Source: an uncultured Paracoccaceae bacterium (GTDB lineage: Bacteria; Pseudomonadota; Alphaproteobacteria; Rhodobacterales; Rhodobacteraceae). Taken from it: a DNA stretch of 64,000 nucleotides. Under the pieces are notes generated by a model. That model did not search any database. It was given only the letters and a program-made list of their open reading frames with translations, and was not told the origin of the DNA. Below, piece by piece: positions 43,233 through 52,773 of the stretch. How positions within the stretch are numbered: the first letter of the stretch is position 1; the number at the start of each line of letters is the position of its first letter. Made by a program: the position numbers and the translations under genes. The stretch is taken from the NCBI GenBank assembly GCA_934500835.1, contig CAKSTR010000005.1, positions 124,001 to 188,000 on the forward strand, given 5' to 3'.

Positions 43233-43398
43233 CACGTCCCCCTGCCGGCCTTGCCATACTTCGTAGGGCCTTGGCGGCGGGCCGCAAGGCGGAAGGCGGA
43301 TTTGCGCCCTTTGTCTATTGGAAAACAGGATTGTCTGCATCACAATTCTGCATTTGACCATTCCGGCAGGGCACGCCAGTTTCCCCGGACGCGCGCGC

Positions 43399-43419
43399 CG
43401 GATTTTCGCCGAAAATCCG
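43399..43419. promoter_or_regulatory. Perfect inverted repeat upstream of MFS gene
   Basis: Two nine-base arms (43399-43407 and 43411-43419, CGGATTTTC and GAAAATCCG) flank a three-base centre, 28 bases before the MFS start. It could be an operator or a leader hairpin near the ribosome site (CAGGAG). Confidence 0.4.
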
Positions 43420-43446
43420 TCTCCCCGGCGCGGCAGGAGAACCCCC

Positions 43447-44697
43447 ATGCAGACCAAGGCCGCCGCCCAGGCCCCGCTTTTCACCCCGGTGCTGATCGCA
43501 GGCTCGGTCGTCCTGATGCTGGGCTTTGCCATCCGCGCCAGTTTCGGGGTGTTCCAGATCCCGATTGCCGGGGAATTCGGCTGGGCCAGGACCGAGTTTT
43601 CGCTGGCGATCGCGATCCAGAATCTGGCCTGGGGCGTGGGGCAGCCGATTTTCGGCATGGTGGCGGAACGTTTCGGCGACCGGAAGGCGATCATCATCGG
43701 CGCGCTGATGTATGCGGCGGGTCTTGTCCTGTCCGCCTATGCTTTCACCCCCGGCCAGATGCAGCTTCTTGAGGTGCTGGTCGGTTTCGGCATCGCGGGC
43801 ACCGGCTTTGGCGTCATCCTTGCCATCGTCGGCCGCGCCGCAGCCCCCGAACATCCCAGCATGGCGCTGGGCATCGGCACCGCCGCCGGGTCCGCCGGGC
43901 AGGTGATCGGGGCGCCCTTTGCCGAACTTCTTCTGCAGCACATGCACTGGCAATCGGTTTTCATCGTCTTTGCCGTGATCATCCTCTGCACGCTTTTCGC
44001 GTTGCCCTTCATCCGCTCGCCCCATGTGGCCAGCCGGCAGGAGCTTGAGGAGACCATGGGGCAGGTCCTGGTCAAGGCGATCAAGGACCCCTCCTTTACC
44101 ATGATCTTCCTTGGCTTCTTCTCTTGCGGCTATCAGCTGGCCTTCATCACCGCCCATTTCCCCGCCTTCGTGACCGAGCTTTGCGGCCCGATCGATCCGG
44201 GCGGGATGCTTTCGATGATCGGGATCACGACCACATCCGCACTGGGGGCGGTGTCGATCTCGGTGATCGGGCTTTTCAACATCATCGGCACTCTGACGGC
44301 AGGCTGGCTGGGCAAGCGCTATACCAAGAAGTATCTGCTGTTCGCGATCTATGTCGCGCGCACGGTGACGGCGGCGGTGTTCATCCTGAATGACATCACC
44401 CCCACCTCGGTCCTGCTGTTCTCGGCCGTCATGGGCTCGCTTTGGCTGGCGACGGTGCCGCTGACCTCGGGGCTGGTCGCGCATATCTACGGGCTGCGCT
44501 ATATGGGCACGCTTTACGGCTTCGTGTTCCTCAGCCACCAGATCGGCGGCTTCCTCGGGGTCTGGCTGGGCGGCAAGATGTATGACCTGGACGGCAACTA
44601 TACCGTCGTCTGGTGGATTGGCGTCGGCGTCGGTGCCTTCTCGGCACTGGTGCATCTGCCGATCCGGGAACGGTCGCTGGCATCGCAACCCGCCTGA
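43447..44697 (+). CDS. Major facilitator superfamily transporter (OFA/NimT-like)
   Basis: A 416-residue, twelve-helix inner-membrane carrier. The MFS A-motif region FGMVAERFGDRKAIIIGALM lies between helices 2 and 3, and the second half repeats it as GWLGKRYTKKYLLFAIYVAR. The general pattern (ASFGVFQIPIAGEFGWARTEFS start) matches monocarboxylate/OFA-type carriers. Substrate unknown. It diverges from the alpha-glucosidase across 214 bases that hold a perfect inverted repeat. Confidence 0.9.
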   Translation: MQTKAAAQAPLFTPVLIAGSVVLMLGFAIRASFGVFQIPIAGEFGWARTEFSLAIAIQNLAWGVGQPIFGMVAERFGDRKAIIIGALMYAAGLVLSAYAFTPGQMQLLEVLVGFGIAGTGFGVILAIVGRAAAPEHPSMALGIGTAAGSAGQVIGAPFAELLLQHMHWQSVFIVFAVIILCTLFALPFIRSPHVASRQELEETMGQVLVKAIKDPSFTMIFLGFFSCGYQLAFITAHFPAFVTELCGPIDPGGMLSMIGITTTSALGAVSISVIGLFNIIGTLTAGWLGKRYTKKYLLFAIYVARTVTAAVFILNDITPTSVLLFSAVMGSLWLATVPLTSGLVAHIYGLRYMGTLYGFVFLSHQIGGFLGVWLGGKMYDLDGNYTVVWWIGVGVGAFSALVHLPIRERSLASQPA

Positions 44698-44733
44698 CAG
44701 CGGCCACAGGCCGGCCGTCCCCTGCCGCCGAGG

Positions 44734-45783
44734 CTATTCGTCCTTCATCGGCACGACGATCAGCACATCAAGATCCCTGTCGGGAGAATAGTCCGTCTTC
44801 TCGATCACGAAGGTGGTCGGTCCGGTTTTCTTCACCCCGTCGGCACACAACGAGATGACATTCTCGGGCTTTCCCTTGTCCAGGGTCAGGCGGAACTTGC
44901 CGATGGGGCCGGCCCAGCTGTTCGCCGTGCGCAGGACGTATGAGATATTGTAGGAGGTGCCATAGCTGCCCTGTTCGACTTCGGGCCGTTCCAGCGCCTT
45001 GATGATGGCCTTCGATGTGCCTTCGTCGATGCAATAGGCGTCGCGCAGGTATTCCTGCCATTCTTCCGGCGGCTCGGACCAGTAGAACAGACCGCCCGGC
45101 GGCAGGCTGAGGTATTCGTGGTGAACCCGGATGTCCTTGCCCGCCGGGAAGGTCTGGGTCCAGTGGTAGCGGATCACGATGGACCAATAGGCCCAGACTT
45201 CTTCGGGCTGGTTCTGTGCCGGGTCGCTTTCCAGATATTCGGCCAGCCCAAGCCGCGTCGCCTCTTCGCGCTCGGCGGGGCCAAGGGCCAGAAGGGCGGC
45301 GCGCAGACCGTCGGTGTCCAGCGACAGGGGGATGCCCAGCCGGGCCAGATCGGCGGTGACGTCGCGGCCGGGCTTGTCATACTGCACCGAAGGCGGGCGC
45401 TCTTCGTCGAAGTTATCCTCGATGACAGCGATGCGGTCGATCTTCACCGGGACGGGCAGGCCATCGACGGTGGCAGTGAACTCCACCAGATTGTCGCGCC
45501 CGGTGTCTTCGGGCAGGTTCATCATGGATTCAACACCCGACCAGACAAAGATCGGCGGCAGCGGGAAGATCACCTCTCCGGTGACATCGGCATCGGTGGT
45601 GTTGCGGAAGAGATAGTCGACCGAGATCCTGTCCATGCTGATGAACAGATCTTCCTCAAGCATGGCCACGGCATCGGTCTGGCCGAAGGTCAGCCCCGTC
45701 GCCGAAAGCCCGCCCCAGCCGTCATTGGCAAGGGCCGGTGTGGCGAGGGTCAGAAATGCGGTCAAGACGACAAGGGCACGCAT
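44734..45783 (-). CDS. DUF4424 family exported protein
   Basis: A 349-residue secreted protein with signal peptide MRALVVLTAFLTLATPALAN (cleavage near residue 19). The mature part fits DUF4424: NDGWGGLSATGLTFGQTDAVAM near the N-terminus, then ISMDRISVDYLFRNTTDADV, and PLPPIFVW. GGAGG sits six bases before the ATG at 45783, which decides the start over the ATG at 45789. Function unknown. Confidence 0.8.
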   Translation of the reverse strand: MRALVVLTAFLTLATPALANDGWGGLSATGLTFGQTDAVAMLEEDLFISMDRISVDYLFRNTTDADVTGEVIFPLPPIFVWSGVESMMNLPEDTGRDNLVEFTATVDGLPVPVKIDRIAVIEDNFDEERPPSVQYDKPGRDVTADLARLGIPLSLDTDGLRAALLALGPAEREEATRLGLAEYLESDPAQNQPEEVWAYWSIVIRYHWTQTFPAGKDIRVHHEYLSLPPGGLFYWSEPPEEWQEYLRDAYCIDEGTSKAIIKALERPEVEQGSYGTSYNISYVLRTANSWAGPIGKFRLTLDKGKPENVISLCADGVKKTGPTTFVIEKTDYSPDRDLDVLIVVPMKDE

Positions 45784-45931
45784 GAACATCCTCCGGCGCT
45801 GCTGCCCGCATCTGATGCCTTCCCGCCCCGTCTGGCAAGTAGGCGGGACCGTCGGCGTTACGGGTACAATCCTGCCCTTGAACCTCTGGCGGTGACTTGC
45901 GACAAGCGGTGCCGGCCAAGGAGGACCCGCA

Positions 45932-47104
45932 ATGCGCGCCGGCATCGTCACGCTGATCCTCAGCTATGTCCTCAGCCAGTTCTACCGCGCTTTCCTGGCG
46001 GTGCTGACGCCGCTGCTTGAAGCGGACGTCGGCGCGACCAAACAGGATCTGGCTTCGGCTTCGGGCTGGTGGTTTCTGGCCTTCGCCGTGACCCAGCTGC
46101 CGGTGGGCGCCGCCTTCGACCGGATCGGCCCGCGGCGGACGACTTCGGCCTGTCTGGCGGTGGCCGCGGTGGGGGCGGCAACCTTTGCGACCGCGACCGG
46201 ACCCCTGCAGATCAAGATTGCAATGGCGCTGGTCGGGCTTGGCTGCGCGCCCATCCTGATGGCCAGCTATTTCATCTTCGCCCGCCAGTTCCCGGCCGCG
46301 CTGTTCGGCACGCTGGCCGGGCTGACGGTGGGGATCGGATCGCTTGGCGACATCCTTGGCTCCCTGCCGCTGGCGCTGGCGGCCGATGCCTTCGGCTGGC
46401 GGGCCTCGCTCTGGACGATGGCGGCTGTGACGGCGGTGATGGCGGTCTGCATCCTTGTCCTCGTCCGCGATCCCGAACGGCTGGAGACCCGCGGGGCGGG
46501 GTCGGTCTGGTCGGTGCTGGCGATGCCGCAGCTTTGGCCGGTGATGGCGATGATGCTGGTGTGCTACGCCGCGCCCTCGGGCCTGCGCGGATTGTGGCTT
46601 GGCCCCTATTTCCACGATGTCTGGGGCTTTGACAGGGTGCAGGTCGGCTGGGCGGGCATGGCGATGGGGCTGGGGCTGGTGACCGGCAGCCTGCTGATCG
46701 GGCCGGTCGGGCGCCTGTTCGGCACCATCAAATGGGTGGTGTTCGGGTCCAACCTGATCATGCTGGCAGGGCTGATCGCGCTGTGGCTGCGGCTGTTCGA
46801 CGGGGCGGCCGCGTCCGTGGTGCTGTTCGTTCTGGTGGGGGTGTTCGGATCCACCTTCCCCATGGTCACCGCCCATGCCCGCAGTTTCATCCCGGCGGCG
46901 GTGATGGGGCGCGGGGTGACGCTGGTCAACCTTTGCGGGATGATCCCGGTCGGTCTTGCGCAGCAGATCACCGGCGGGCTGCATGCCGGGCTTGAGGGCG
47001 GACCGGACCCCGCCACCCCTTTCATCGCGGTCTTCGGCTACTTCGCCCTGACCACGGCCATCGGCCTGACGCTCTACCTCTTCTCGACCGATCGGAAGGC
47101 CTGA
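45932..47104 (+). CDS. Major facilitator superfamily transporter
   Basis: A 390-residue, twelve-helix carrier. FAVTQLPVGAAFDRIGPRRT marks the helix 2-3 loop, and ASYFIFARQFPAALFGTLAG lies in helix 4. It is not closely related to the MFS protein at 43447. AAGGAGG precedes the ATG. Substrate unknown; the overall pattern resembles nitrate/cyanate-like and drug-efflux MFS groups. Confidence 0.88.
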   Translation: MRAGIVTLILSYVLSQFYRAFLAVLTPLLEADVGATKQDLASASGWWFLAFAVTQLPVGAAFDRIGPRRTTSACLAVAAVGAATFATATGPLQIKIAMALVGLGCAPILMASYFIFARQFPAALFGTLAGLTVGIGSLGDILGSLPLALAADAFGWRASLWTMAAVTAVMAVCILVLVRDPERLETRGAGSVWSVLAMPQLWPVMAMMLVCYAAPSGLRGLWLGPYFHDVWGFDRVQVGWAGMAMGLGLVTGSLLIGPVGRLFGTIKWVVFGSNLIMLAGLIALWLRLFDGAAASVVLFVLVGVFGSTFPMVTAHARSFIPAAVMGRGVTLVNLCGMIPVGLAQQITGGLHAGLEGGPDPATPFIAVFGYFALTTAIGLTLYLFSTDRKA

Positions 47105-47167
47105 CCGCGCCGCCACGCCGCAACGCGGAATCCGCTTTCCCCCCCCATGCCTTTGCGCTAACAGGCG

Positions 47168-47188
47168 CCGTCCCCGATGGGGGGACGG
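47168..47188 (+). promoter_or_regulatory. Leader hairpin before the asd ribosome site
   Basis: An eight-base GC-rich stem (47168-47175 with 47181-47188) ends three bases before the AGGAG ribosome site of asd. A stem this close to the Shine-Dalgarno could modulate initiation or mark the 5' end of the message. Confidence 0.4.
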
Positions 47189-47202
47189 ATAGGAGAACCC
47201 CG

Positions 47203-48225
47203 ATGGGCTATAGAGTCGTCGTCGCGGGTGCCACGGGCAACGTGGGCCGCGAAATGCTGAACATCCTCGCCGAGCGCGAGTTCCCGGTGGACGAGATTGC
47301 CGTGCTGGCATCGCGCAAATCTCTGGGCACTGAAGTCAGCTTTGGCGACAAGACTATCAAGACCAAGGATCTGGCCACGTTCGACTTCACCGGCTGGGAC
47401 ATTGCGCTTTTCGCCATCGGCTCCGGCCCGACCAAGGAATTCGCGCCGAAGGCTGCGGCGGCGGGCTGCATCGTGATCGACAACTCGTCGCTCTATCGCT
47501 ACGACCCGGAGATCCCGCTGATCGTGCCGGAAGTGAATGCCGACGCCATCGTCGGCTACAAGAACAAGAACATCATCGCCAACCCCAACTGCTCGACCGC
47601 GCAGATGGTGGTGGCGCTGAAACCGCTGCATGACCGCGCGAAGATCAAGCGGGTGGTGGTTTCGACCTACCAGTCCGTCTCGGGCGCCGGCAAGGAAGGC
47701 ATGGACGAGCTGTGGAACCAGACCAAGGCGGTCTACAATCCCACCGACGATGTGCCGCCCTCGAAGTTCACCAAGCAGATCGCCTTCAACGTGATCCCGC
47801 ATATCGACAGCTTCCTGGACTCGGGCGAGACCAAGGAAGAATGGAAGATGGTGGCCGAAACCAAGAAGATCCTTGATCCGAAGATCAAGGTCACCGCGAC
47901 CTGCGTGCGGGTGCCGGTCTTCGTCGGCCATTCGGAATCGATCAACATCGAGACCGAAGAGTTCCTCGACTGGGAAGAGGCGCAGTCGATCCTGCGCGAG
48001 GCGCCGGGGATCATGCTGGTCGACAAGCGCGAACCGGGCGGCTACGTCACGCCCATCGAATGCGTTGGCGAATATGCCACCTTTGTCAGCCGGGTGCGGC
48101 AGGACAGCACCGTCGAGAACGGCCTGAACCTGTGGTGCGTCTCGGACAACCTGCGCAAGGGGGCTGCCCTGAACGCGGTGCAGATTGCCGAAGTACTGGG
48201 CCAGCGGGTCCTGAAGAAGGGCTGA
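47203..48225 (+). CDS. asd: Aspartate-semialdehyde dehydrogenase
   Basis: A 340-residue NADPH enzyme that reduces aspartyl phosphate to aspartate semialdehyde, feeding lysine, diaminopimelate, threonine and methionine synthesis. The nucleotide-binding opening is VVVAGATGNVGREML. The catalytic cysteine lies in ANPNCSTAQMVVALKPL near residue 132. STYQSVSGAGKEGMDEL and the histidine-containing CVRVPVFVGHSESIN follow. Length is standard. A strong terminator follows. Confidence 0.96.
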   Translation: MGYRVVVAGATGNVGREMLNILAEREFPVDEIAVLASRKSLGTEVSFGDKTIKTKDLATFDFTGWDIALFAIGSGPTKEFAPKAAAAGCIVIDNSSLYRYDPEIPLIVPEVNADAIVGYKNKNIIANPNCSTAQMVVALKPLHDRAKIKRVVVSTYQSVSGAGKEGMDELWNQTKAVYNPTDDVPPSKFTKQIAFNVIPHIDSFLDSGETKEEWKMVAETKKILDPKIKVTATCVRVPVFVGHSESINIETEEFLDWEEAQSILREAPGIMLVDKREPGGYVTPIECVGEYATFVSRVRQDSTVENGLNLWCVSDNLRKGAALNAVQIAEVLGQRVLKKG

Positions 48226-48247
48226 TCGCCCTCGCCGCCTGAAATCC

Positions 48248-48280
48248 GGCCCCTGTCATTGCGGTGACGGGGGCCTTTTT
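48248..48280 (+). terminator. Intrinsic terminator of asd
   Basis: An eleven-base stem with one G-T pair (48248-48258 with 48265-48275), six-base loop, and five T directly after (48276-48280). It lies 23 bases after the asd stop: a textbook rho-independent terminator. Confidence 0.92.
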
Positions 48281-48326
48281 CATTGCGCGCCTGCCGGGCC
48301 GTTGCGGCCCTGGCCAGCGGTTTTCC

Positions 48327-48348
48327 GGATATTTGAGCCAGAATGAAG
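48327..48348 (+). repeat. Intergenic GGATATTT element, copy E
   Basis: GGATATTT at 48327-48334 is followed by GAGCCAGAATGAAG to 48348. This copy lies 47 bases after the asd terminator and lacks its own obvious adjacent hairpin. Confidence 0.75.
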
Positions 48349-48471
48349 GGCTTTGCCGGGCAAAGGGTGCCGACGCGTGTCGCGGTCTGATCCTTGGGCC
48401 GGGTTTCCCCGCCTTGTGCGCCTGCGGGCGCGGGCCTAGCCTTTGCGGCATATCCGCCATGAGGTGCCCCC

Positions 48472-50103
48472 ATGCGTTCCGTTCTTGCCCTGCTGCTTGC
48501 CTCCACCGCCTTTCCTGCGCTGGCCGATACGCTGACGGCCGAAAGCACCGTCACCGCCGTCACGGTATATCCCGAGGGGGCCAGGCTGACCCGAACGGTC
48601 ACCGTCACCATCCCTTCGGCGGGTGCACATGAGTTGCTGGTGACCGACCTGCCCGCCGATACCCAGGCCGGGCTGATGCGGATCGCGGCCCCCGAAGGGC
48701 TGGAGCATGGCGCCTTCAGCCTGCGGGCCGACCGGCTGCCGCCGCGCGAAGACCCGCTGACATCCGAGCAAGAGGCCGCCAAGGCCGAGGTGGAGCGGCT
48801 GGAAGCGGCCGAGCGCGACGCCTATGCCGCATTTGAGGCGGTGCAGGCGCGGATCGACGCTGCCAACGCGCGGGCGGCCTTCCTGACTTCGTTCACAGGC
48901 GCGGTGCCGGACAATGCCACACCGGAAAGCCTGGCCGCGATGGCGGCGATGATCGGCACCGAGACCCTTGCGGCGAAGGAGGCCGCGGCTGCCGCCCGCA
49001 AGGATCTCTGGCCGGCGCAGAAGGCCTATGCGGACACCCAGGTCGAACTGGCCAAGGCGCGCGACGCGCTGGCCGCGCTGCCGGCGCGGGACGCGAATTA
49101 CACCGCGCTTTCGGTGGCGCTTGAGGCGGCGGCGCCGGGCGAAGTCACCCTGACCCTGACCCACTACATCGATGCCGCCGGTTGGCGCCCGTTCTACGAG
49201 GCCAATCTGACCCGTCAGGGCGATGCGGCGATGACGCTGGACCGGTCGGTCCTGGTCAGCCAGTACACCGGCGAGGATTGGGCGGGGGTGGACCTGACGC
49301 TGTCCTCCTCACGCCCGTCCGAGCAGGCGGAGCCTTCGACGCTGTGGCCCGAGTTGCGCTCGATCGGCAAGGAAGAGCCGCCGGCCAGCACCGAAAAGGA
49401 AGCGGCCCGGCTGGGCGCGGGCGCAGAGCCTGCAGCCGAATACGACACCGCAATCGCCCCCGCCCCCATCACCGCCGGGGCAGCGATGGAGGGCGATACC
49501 GTGGTCTACGTCTACCCGCGCAAGGTGGACGTGGCCTCGGGCGTGGAGGACCTGCGCCTGCCGCTTGACCAGCTGGACTTCGCGCCGGTGGTCGAGGCGC
49601 GCGCCGTGGCCCGCTGGGACCAGACCGCCTTTGTCATGGCCCGCTTCGTCAATGGCGGCGAGCCGATCCTGCCCGGCGATGCGCTTCTGTTCCGCGAGGG
49701 CGTGCTGGTCGGTGCCGTCACACTGGGCGCCATCGCGCCCGGGGCCGAGACCGAACTGGCCTTCGGGGCGCTGGACACCATCCGCATCACCCGCGAGATG
49801 CCGCAAAGGGCAGGGGGCGAGACCGGGATCCTGACCACCTCGAACCGGCAGACCGAAGAAGTGGTGATCAAGGTCGAGAACCTCGGGTCCGAGTCCTGGC
49901 CGGTGCGGCTGATGGATCAGGTGCCCTATTCCGAGCAGGACGATCTGGAGATCGAGACCACTGCCAAGCCGGCGCCGACCGAGACCGATGTGGATGGCCA
50001 ACGCGGCATCCTTGCCTGGGATTTCACCCTGCAGGCCGGCGAGCAGAAATCCGTCACGCTGGGCTACAGCATGACCTGGCCCGAAGGCATGGTGCTGCGC
50101 TGA
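48472..50103 (+). CDS. Mucoidy inhibitor MuiA-like exported protein (DUF4140/DUF4139)
   Basis: A 543-residue secreted protein. Signal peptide MRSVLALLLASTAFPALAD, then a DUF4140 N-terminal beta domain (TVTAVTVYPEGARLTRTVTV, residues 26-45), an alanine/glutamate-rich coiled-coil (about 90-205), and the DUF4139 domain (HYIDAAGWRPFYEANL onward to the end). Proteins of this architecture are found across bacteria and eukaryotes, but their role is unknown; MuiA was linked to capsule/mucoidy. Monocistronic. Confidence 0.85.
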   Translation: MRSVLALLLASTAFPALADTLTAESTVTAVTVYPEGARLTRTVTVTIPSAGAHELLVTDLPADTQAGLMRIAAPEGLEHGAFSLRADRLPPREDPLTSEQEAAKAEVERLEAAERDAYAAFEAVQARIDAANARAAFLTSFTGAVPDNATPESLAAMAAMIGTETLAAKEAAAAARKDLWPAQKAYADTQVELAKARDALAALPARDANYTALSVALEAAAPGEVTLTLTHYIDAAGWRPFYEANLTRQGDAAMTLDRSVLVSQYTGEDWAGVDLTLSSSRPSEQAEPSTLWPELRSIGKEEPPASTEKEAARLGAGAEPAAEYDTAIAPAPITAGAAMEGDTVVYVYPRKVDVASGVEDLRLPLDQLDFAPVVEARAVARWDQTAFVMARFVNGGEPILPGDALLFREGVLVGAVTLGAIAPGAETELAFGALDTIRITREMPQRAGGETGILTTSNRQTEEVVIKVENLGSESWPVRLMDQVPYSEQDDLEIETTAKPAPTETDVDGQRGILAWDFTLQAGEQKSVTLGYSMTWPEGMVLR

Positions 50104-50107
50104 CCGC

Positions 50108-50743
50108 TCAGGCCCGGCGCAAGACCGTGCCGGCGGCCTGACCAAGGATCACCGCGCCGGTGCCGCCGATGATGGCACCGGCAAAGCGGTTCAGGCGTGC
50201 GACCGCCTCGGGCCGCTTCATCAGGCTGCGCGCCCGTGCGGCCAGAACGGCGTAGGGCACCAGAACGGCAAAGAGGACGCCGACCGTCACCACCGCCAGC
50301 AGCGCCCATTTGCCGATGCCGACAGTGTTCAGGTCCAGAACGGTCGGCAGCAGGGCAAGGTAGAAGATGATGGTCTTGGGGTTGCCCAGCGTCACCGAAA
50401 GGCCGCTCAGAAAGGCGGCAAGGCCGCTTTGCCGGCGGGCGGCACCAACCTCGGTCACCGCGCTGCGGCTGGTCCAGAGTTTGCGGGCCAGCCACAGCAG
50501 ATAGAGGCCGCCAAGCACCTTTACCACCAGAAAGACGCCCGCGAAGGCCTGCGCGAGGGCTGAAAGCCCCGTCACGGCCACCGTCAGATAGACCACGTCG
50601 CCAAGCGCGATCCCGGCCAGCAGGAACAGTGCGGCGCGCAGGCCATTGCCCATGCTTTGCCCGACCAGTGCGGCGATGCCGGGGCCGGGGATGGCCGCCG
50701 CCAGTCCAAGGGCTGCCGCATAGGCCAAAAGCGATGCCAGCAT
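50108..50743 (-). CDS. LysE-family amino-acid exporter (RhtB type)
   Basis: A 211-residue, six-helix inner-membrane exporter. The family opening AAALGLAAAIPGPGIAALVGQS is followed by LGGLYLLWLARKLWTSRSA and SVTLGNPKTIIFYLALLPTV near residue 118, the conserved GNPK segment. The ATG at 50743 gives the family start. Exported amino acid unknown. It is convergent with the DUF4139 gene. Confidence 0.9.
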   Translation of the reverse strand: MLASLLAYAAALGLAAAIPGPGIAALVGQSMGNGLRAALFLLAGIALGDVVYLTVAVTGLSALAQAFAGVFLVVKVLGGLYLLWLARKLWTSRSAVTEVGAARRQSGLAAFLSGLSVTLGNPKTIIFYLALLPTVLDLNTVGIGKWALLAVVTVGVLFAVLVPYAVLAARARSLMKRPEAVARLNRFAGAIIGGTGAVILGQAAGTVLRRA

Positions 50744-50876
50744 CTCCGAAGTCCTCCTTGCCGGATGCGGCCGCATCCTTAGCGTAAACACGGGGGCGCG
50801 CAATTCGCTTGTCGGGGCGGCGGTGGGGGCTGCCGCCCTTTCACCTGCCGCAGCGGCATGCTATCGGGCAGGCATC

Positions 50877-51758
50877 ATGCCAGCCTCCATCGCCGCTTCG
50901 AAGAATCCGCGCCTCGGCATCCTCTTGATGATCGCGACGGTTGCGACATTCGCGCTGCAGGACGGGTTCAGCCGGGCGCTGGCCGGGGAATACAACACGC
51001 TGATGGTGATCATGATCCGCTACTGGGTCTTTGCCGGCTTCGTGCTCATCCTTGCGCTGCGGCGGCCCGAGGGATTCCACGCGGCTGTCCGCTCTGCCCG
51101 CCTGCCGGCGCATTTCCTGCGCGGCGCGCTTCTGGTGGCAGAGATCTGCCTGATCGTCTGGGGCTACACCCTGATCGGCCTGATCGAAAGCCATGCGGTC
51201 TTTGCGATCTGTCCCTTGCTGGTCGTGGCGCTGTCCGGCCCGATCCTTGGCGAAAGGCTAAGCTGGCAGCGCTGGGCGGCGGTGGCGGCGGGGATGGTCG
51301 GTGTGCTGGTCATCCTGCGTCCCGGACTGGGAGTTTTCTCCTGGGCGGCGGCCCTGCCGCTGGCCTCGGCCTTCCTCTTTGCGATGTATTCGGTGCTGAC
51401 GCGGCTGACCACGCGGTCCGAACCCACCTTCCCGGCCTTCTTCTGGCCTGCCGTCCTGGGCTGCATCCTGATGACCGCCATCGGCCTGCCCAATCTTGAG
51501 CCGCTGGCCCCGCAGGATGTTGTCCCCCTTGGCATCTATTGCGGGCTGTCGATCCTCTCGCACTGGCTTTTGCTGAAGGTCTACGAACAGGTCGAGGCCG
51601 CCCGCGTGCAGCCCTACGCCTATCTGCAGATCGTCTTCGTGACCCTGATCGGCCTGACCGTGTTCGGAGAGCGTCTGTCGCTGCCCGTCGCCATCGGCAC
51701 CGGCATCATCGTGGCCGCCGGGCTTTTCGCCCTGTCGCAAGAGCGCCACGGCCGATGA
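50877..51758 (+). CDS. EamA/DMT-superfamily transporter, first of tandem pair
   Basis: A 293-residue ten-helix drug/metabolite transporter with two EamA repeats. It starts IAASKNPRLGILLMIATVAT, and the signature GLIESHAVFAICPLLVVALS near residue 100 is shared almost word for word with the next protein. Substrate unknown. The ATG at 50877 was chosen. Its stop overlaps the start of the second copy (ATGA). Confidence 0.9.
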   Translation: MPASIAASKNPRLGILLMIATVATFALQDGFSRALAGEYNTLMVIMIRYWVFAGFVLILALRRPEGFHAAVRSARLPAHFLRGALLVAEICLIVWGYTLIGLIESHAVFAICPLLVVALSGPILGERLSWQRWAAVAAGMVGVLVILRPGLGVFSWAAALPLASAFLFAMYSVLTRLTTRSEPTFPAFFWPAVLGCILMTAIGLPNLEPLAPQDVVPLGIYCGLSILSHWLLLKVYEQVEAARVQPYAYLQIVFVTLIGLTVFGERLSLPVAIGTGIIVAAGLFALSQERHGR

Positions 51759-52663
51759 CGCAGGCCACACCGCAGAACATGCGCCTTGGCATCTGGCTGA
51801 TGATCTTCACCAGCGTGATCTTTGCGGCACAGGACGGCATCTCGCGCCATCTGGCCGAGACCTACAATGTCTGGATGGTGGTGGCGATCCGGTTCTGGGT
51901 CTTCGCAGCGGTGGTGCTGGCGCTGGCGGCGCGGGCGCCCGGCGGGATCAGGGCTGCGTCGCGGACCGTGTTCCCCTGGGTGCAGCTGGCGCGCGGGCTG
52001 ATCCTGGTGTTCGAAATCTGCGTCATGGTGTTTTCCTTCACCAAGCTGGGCCTGATCGAAAGCCATGCGGTCTTTACCGCCTCTCCGCTGCTGGTCGCGG
52101 CCCTGTCCGGCCCGATCCTTGGCGAAAAGGTCGGCTGGCGGCGCTGGGCGGCCATTGCGGCGGGTTTCGTGGGCGTGATCGTCATCCTGAACCCCGGGGC
52201 GGGGGTGCTGTCGGTCTGGGCGCTGGTCCCGCTGGCCGCAGCGTTCCTCTATGCGCTTTACAACCTTCTGACCCGCTATGTGGCGCGCGGCGACAGTGCC
52301 GGCGTCAGCTTCTTCTGGACCGGGATCGTCTGTGCGGCTGCAATCACGCCCTTTGGCCTGATCCACTGGCAGCCCATGTCGGGGCCGGACTGGGCGCTGA
52401 TGGCGGTGCTGTGCTGCACCGCCCTTCTGGGTCATTATACCCTGATCCGGGCCTATGCGCTGGCCGAGGCTTCGGCCATCCAGCCCTTCGCCTACTTCCA
52501 GCTGGTGATCATCTCGGGCATCGGCCTGCTGGTATTCGGCGAGGTGCTGCGGATCAACGTGGTCATTGGCGCCGTCATCGTCGTCGCGGCGGGGCTTTTC
52601 ACCCTGTGGCGCCAGCGCGTGCGCGAGCGTGAGGCCCTTCGCGCGGGCACCTCCCCCCGCTGA
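51755..52663 (+). CDS. EamA/DMT-superfamily transporter, second of tandem pair
   Basis: A 302-residue paralogue of the preceding transporter, with the same layout: RLGIWLMIFTSVIFAAQDGI, GLIESHAVFTASPLLVAALS and SGPILGEKVGWRRWAAIAAG. The four-base overlap and high similarity show a local duplication. The pair may form a heterodimer or have split substrate ranges. The C-terminal tail is arginine-rich. Confidence 0.9.
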   Translation: MTQATPQNMRLGIWLMIFTSVIFAAQDGISRHLAETYNVWMVVAIRFWVFAAVVLALAARAPGGIRAASRTVFPWVQLARGLILVFEICVMVFSFTKLGLIESHAVFTASPLLVAALSGPILGEKVGWRRWAAIAAGFVGVIVILNPGAGVLSVWALVPLAAAFLYALYNLLTRYVARGDSAGVSFFWTGIVCAAAITPFGLIHWQPMSGPDWALMAVLCCTALLGHYTLIRAYALAEASAIQPFAYFQLVIISGIGLLVFGEVLRINVVIGAVIVVAAGLFTLWRQRVREREALRAGTSPR

Positions 52664-52773
52664 TCCCCGCCGGCGGGCGAAGGATCTGCGGCAAGGCCGG
52701 TTTGGCAAGGTTGCCGCCACGGTCCGGCGGGCGTAAAAGCCGGGCAGGTGCAAGGTTGCGAAGGAGAGTGAGG

